Assembly (NCBI GenBank): GCA_937901455.1
Contig: CALDIA010000021.1
Location: forward strand, 1 to 7,345
Direction of reading: 5' to 3'
Source of the DNA: an uncultured Bacteroidales bacterium
Lineage (GTDB): Bacteria; Bacteroidota; Bacteroidia; Bacteroidales; WCHB1-69
Length of the DNA: 7,345 bases
Part shown: positions 5,774-7,345 of the stretch, piece after piece
Layout: every line of letters starts with the position of its first letter
How positions within the stretch are numbered: position 1 is the stretch's first letter
Program-made: the position numbers and the translations under genes
The notes under the pieces: model-generated
Databases searched by the model: none
Told to the model about the DNA's origin: nothing
The model's input: the letters and a program-made list of their open reading frames with translations, nothing else

Positions 5774-7123
5774 CTACATCAATTCCATCTGCGCCATAAC
5801 ATTCCCCACGGCCGTGGCTTCCACATCTCCTGTGGTGACTTTCAAGCTAGTTGCCTGGGCCGTGAGTTCGTTCAGCAAGGTGTTCTGCGAGCCGCCACCG
5901 ATAATGTGCAGTCGCCGTACGGGTTCATCAAGCATTGAGTTGAGGTCGCGGATGGCTGTAGCATAGCGTTGAGCTAAGCTTTCCAGCACGCAACGTATGG
6001 TTTCACCGCGCGACAATTCCTTTCCAACAGCCTGGTTAATGGCTTGTTGCATAGAATCTGGGGCGGTGAAGGCGGGGGCGTCCACATCAATTTGCGGTAT
6101 TTTTTCCACCTTACGGGCCTCGGCGGTCATCCACAACCAGTCGCTGGTTTGCCATTCCTGAGCGAGCTGCTGCAGAATCCAGAGTCCAGTGATGTTGCTC
6201 AAGAAGGTGATGTTGCCGTTGGCGCCACCCTCGTTGGTGAAGCCCGCATCACAAGCCTGCGGGGTCAGTATGGGTTCCCGCAAGGAGACTCCCAGCAGGC
6301 TCCAGGTGCCTGAGGAGAGCCACGCTGCGGGCTCCTTCATCGGCGGAATGCTTATGACGGCCGAAGCCGTGTCGTGACTGGCCACAGCAACGACCTGAAC
6401 AGTCGGGGAGAGGCCCGTATCCTCGATGATATCGGGCAAAAGGGCACCGCAGACCGTTCCGGGCATCACAATCTCCTGAAACAGCGATTTCGGGAGTCCT
6501 GCATCCTCAATAAGTTCCCAATCCCACTCGTGGAGGCGGGCGTTGAGGAGTTCGCTCGTGGAGGCGATGGTGTATTCGTTGGAGGCCTCACCAGTTAGGT
6601 AATAGCGGAAAAGGTCGGGCATAAAGAGCAGCTTTGCACCCTCATCGACAGGTAGCGTACCCGCCTCTTTCATGGCCAACAGCTGGAACAGCGTGTTGAT
6701 TTCCATCACCTGCGTGCCGTTGCGACGATAATGCGCGTAGCGGTCGCGGGTGGCGAAATAGCGTTCGGGGAGGCCTTTCGTGCGCGCATCGCGATAGCAG
6801 ACAGGCAGACCGAGCAGGTACCCGTGCCGGTCTATGAGGCCGAAATCGACGCCCCATGTATCAATGCCAATGGAGACGATACGGTCACCATACCGAGCGG
6901 TAGCCTTGCGCAACCCGTCTTTCATGTCCTGAAACAACGCGGGAAAATCCCAATAAAGGGTGCCACCAAGGCGCACCTGCCGATTCTGGAAACGGTGGAT
7001 CTCTTTGAGACAGACCTTCCCGTCTTCCAGCCATCCGGCTATCACACGGCCGCTGCCACCGCCAAAGTCACATGCGAGGTAAATGGCATCACTGTATTTA
7101 ATCTTAGTAGCCCTATTTTCCAT
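5774..7123 (-). CDS. rhaB: FGGY-family sugar kinase, rhamnulokinase (RhaB) type, shortened at the C-terminus
   Basis: Cytoplasmic kinases of this type phosphorylate L-rhamnulose, and in some Bacteroidales L-fuculose, at C1 using ATP. The product has 449 residues; E. coli RhaB has about 489. Motifs in order: ATP phosphate loop DFGGGSGRV (19-27), SIGIDTWGVDFGLID (84-98), LPVCYRDARTKGL (106-118), catalytic Asp251 in VASHDTASAV (247-256), SSGTWSLLG (270-278), TNEGG (296-300), and IIGGGSQNTLLN (407-418). The protein ends nine residues after VEATAVGN, where relatives continue for roughly 40-60 residues. Neither other frame downstream restores a recognisable tail. The frame is open to 7249 and beyond, but the extension covers two promoter boxes and has no homology, so ATG 7123 is preferred. 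The FucP-like porter nearby makes L-fuculose a plausible alternative substrate. The family call is firm; the substrate is not. Confidence 0.9.
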   Translation of the reverse strand: MENRATKIKYSDAIYLACDFGGGSGRVIAGWLEDGKVCLKEIHRFQNRQVRLGGTLYWDFPALFQDMKDGLRKATARYGDRIVSIGIDTWGVDFGLIDRHGYLLGLPVCYRDARTKGLPERYFATRDRYAHYRRNGTQVMEINTLFQLLAMKEAGTLPVDEGAKLLFMPDLFRYYLTGEASNEYTIASTSELLNARLHEWDWELIEDAGLPKSLFQEIVMPGTVCGALLPDIIEDTGLSPTVQVVAVASHDTASAVISIPPMKEPAAWLSSGTWSLLGVSLREPILTPQACDAGFTNEGGANGNITFLSNITGLWILQQLAQEWQTSDWLWMTAEARKVEKIPQIDVDAPAFTAPDSMQQAINQAVGKELSRGETIRCVLESLAQRYATAIRDLNSMLDEPVRRLHIIGGGSQNTLLNELTAQATSLKVTTGDVEATAVGNVMAQMELM

Positions 7124-7133
7124 TGATAAAAAA

Positions 7134-7141
7134 CAAAAGTA
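7134..7141 (-). promoter_or_regulatory. Proximal -7 type box upstream of the kinase gene
   Basis: The minus strand reads TACTTTTG, matching TAnnTTTG, only 10 bases before the ATG at 7123. Transcription from it would give an almost leaderless message, so it may be a chance match or a secondary site beside the distal box. Confidence 0.3.
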
Positions 7142-7147
7142 TCGGTG

Positions 7148-7155
7148 CAAAAGTA
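7148..7155 (-). promoter_or_regulatory. Distal -7 promoter box for the kinase gene
   Basis: The minus strand reads TACTTTTG followed by CACC, matching TAnnTTTG. It lies 24 bases before the ATG at 7123 and gives a leader of about 15-18 bases, similar to the other genes here. A run of eight T (plus-strand A 7157-7164) lies directly upstream. No clear -33 element is visible. Confidence 0.55.
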
Positions 7156-7315
7156 CAAAAAAAACATCACCGATTCTGACTTCATCATTACCAACTTCAT
7201 CAATCCCGTGGCTCCCAAATTGATAAAGCCTATCGCCAAAAGAAGGCACACTTTCGGGAAGAGAGTGGTAACCGCGGTAGTAACGGTCGGTTATAAGTTC
7301 AACTTGGAAAGTTAT

Positions 7316-7341
7316 AAAAGCGGGTAAACAAACAAGCCCGC
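7316..7341 (-). terminator. Possible intrinsic terminator of a minus-strand gene beyond the window
   Basis: On the minus strand GCGGG and CCCGC (plus 7337-7341 and 7320-7324) form a five-pair GC stem around a 12-base loop, followed by TTTT. It would end transcription coming from the right of the window. The stem is short. Alternatively, the plus-strand arm AAGCCCGCCGAT may pair with sequence past the edge as a terminator in the other direction. Confidence 0.35.
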
Positions 7342-7345
7342 CGAT

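Larger units (their letters stand above)
7124..7345. other. Right-edge region upstream of the kinase gene, no convincing gene
   Basis: Besides the two -7 boxes, I see no gene I can support. The plus strand has a 60-codon frame from GTG 7145 to TAA 7327. Its start lies within the kinase promoter box and the product is not recognisable, though its basic tail ending at a stop just before a GC-rich arm could be the end of a small gene. The minus-strand frame in phase with the kinase is open to the window edge but has no homology I recognise and no start tied to a promoter. Confidence 0.4.

Noticed and set aside
6731..7126. Plus-strand 131-codon open frame
   Set aside because: It is antisense to the kinase N-terminal half, which has all expected motifs.
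7124..7249. N-terminal extension of the kinase to 7249
   Set aside because: It spans two promoter boxes and is not similar to FGGY kinases, which begin a few residues before the phosphate loop.
7145..7327. Plus-strand 60-codon ORF at the right edge
   Set aside because: It has a GTG start inside the kinase promoter box and no recognisable family or upstream signals; it was left as a possibility in the region note only.
1..7345. CRISPR array, tRNA or rRNA genes, insertion sequences, prophage or defence genes
   Set aside because: No regular short repeats, RNA-gene signatures, transposase-like frames or terminal inverted repeats were seen on either strand.

Overview
This window looks like chromosomal DNA of a Bacteroidales-type Bacteroidota bacterium with roughly balanced GC. 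Three things suggest this. Every protein-coding start on the minus strand is preceded by a box of the form TAnnTTTGC, the -7 element of the Bacteroidota primary sigma factor, and Shine-Dalgarno sites are mostly absent. The gene content also fits: a GH89 alpha-N-acetylglucosaminidase, a FucP-type sugar symporter, a RhaB-type kinase and a stand-alone TonB C-terminal domain protein. Finally, the secreted protein at the left edge carries the Cys-flanked 'CTD..A.NYNP.AT..DGSC' motif common in secreted Bacteroidota proteins.

Layout from left to right. (1) 1-626, minus: a secreted protein with a signal peptide, probably a beta-propeller, cut off by the left edge. (2) 627-895: a gene-poor gap that may hold a short frameshifted plus-strand ORF (689-843). 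(3) 896-1573, minus: trmO, the tRNA t6A37 methyltransferase. (4) 1584-2921, minus: a fucP-family symporter whose stop lies 10 bases before the trmO start. (5) 2970-5213, minus: a secreted GH89 alpha-N-acetylglucosaminidase. (6) 5214-5314: a divergent promoter region. (7) 5315-5734, plus: a small TonB C-terminal domain protein. (8) 5774-7123, minus: a RhaB-type FGGY sugar kinase whose C-terminus is shorter than usual. (9) 7124-7345: the kinase promoter region plus sequence with no convincing gene.

The minus-strand genes suggest a small host-glycan salvage module. GH89 would release terminal alpha-linked GlcNAc, for example from mucin-type glycans, outside the cytoplasm. The FucP-type porter would import a free monosaccharide, most likely L-fucose. 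The FGGY kinase would phosphorylate the isomerised ketose (L-rhamnulose or L-fuculose). No isomerase, aldolase, regulator or SusC/SusD pair is visible, so this is not a complete pathway or polysaccharide utilisation locus. trmO appears to be a housekeeping gene carried on the same transcript as the transporter. For GH89, the kinase and trmO, the start was placed downstream of the longest open frame; the evidence is a promoter box inside the extension, a signal peptide, homology, or overlap with the neighbouring gene.

I found no clear new system. The most unusual points are the shortened sugar kinase, the frameshifted small ORF at a C-run, the 9-base homopolymer inside the secreted protein gene, and the unanchored TonB domain protein with a CPSC motif.
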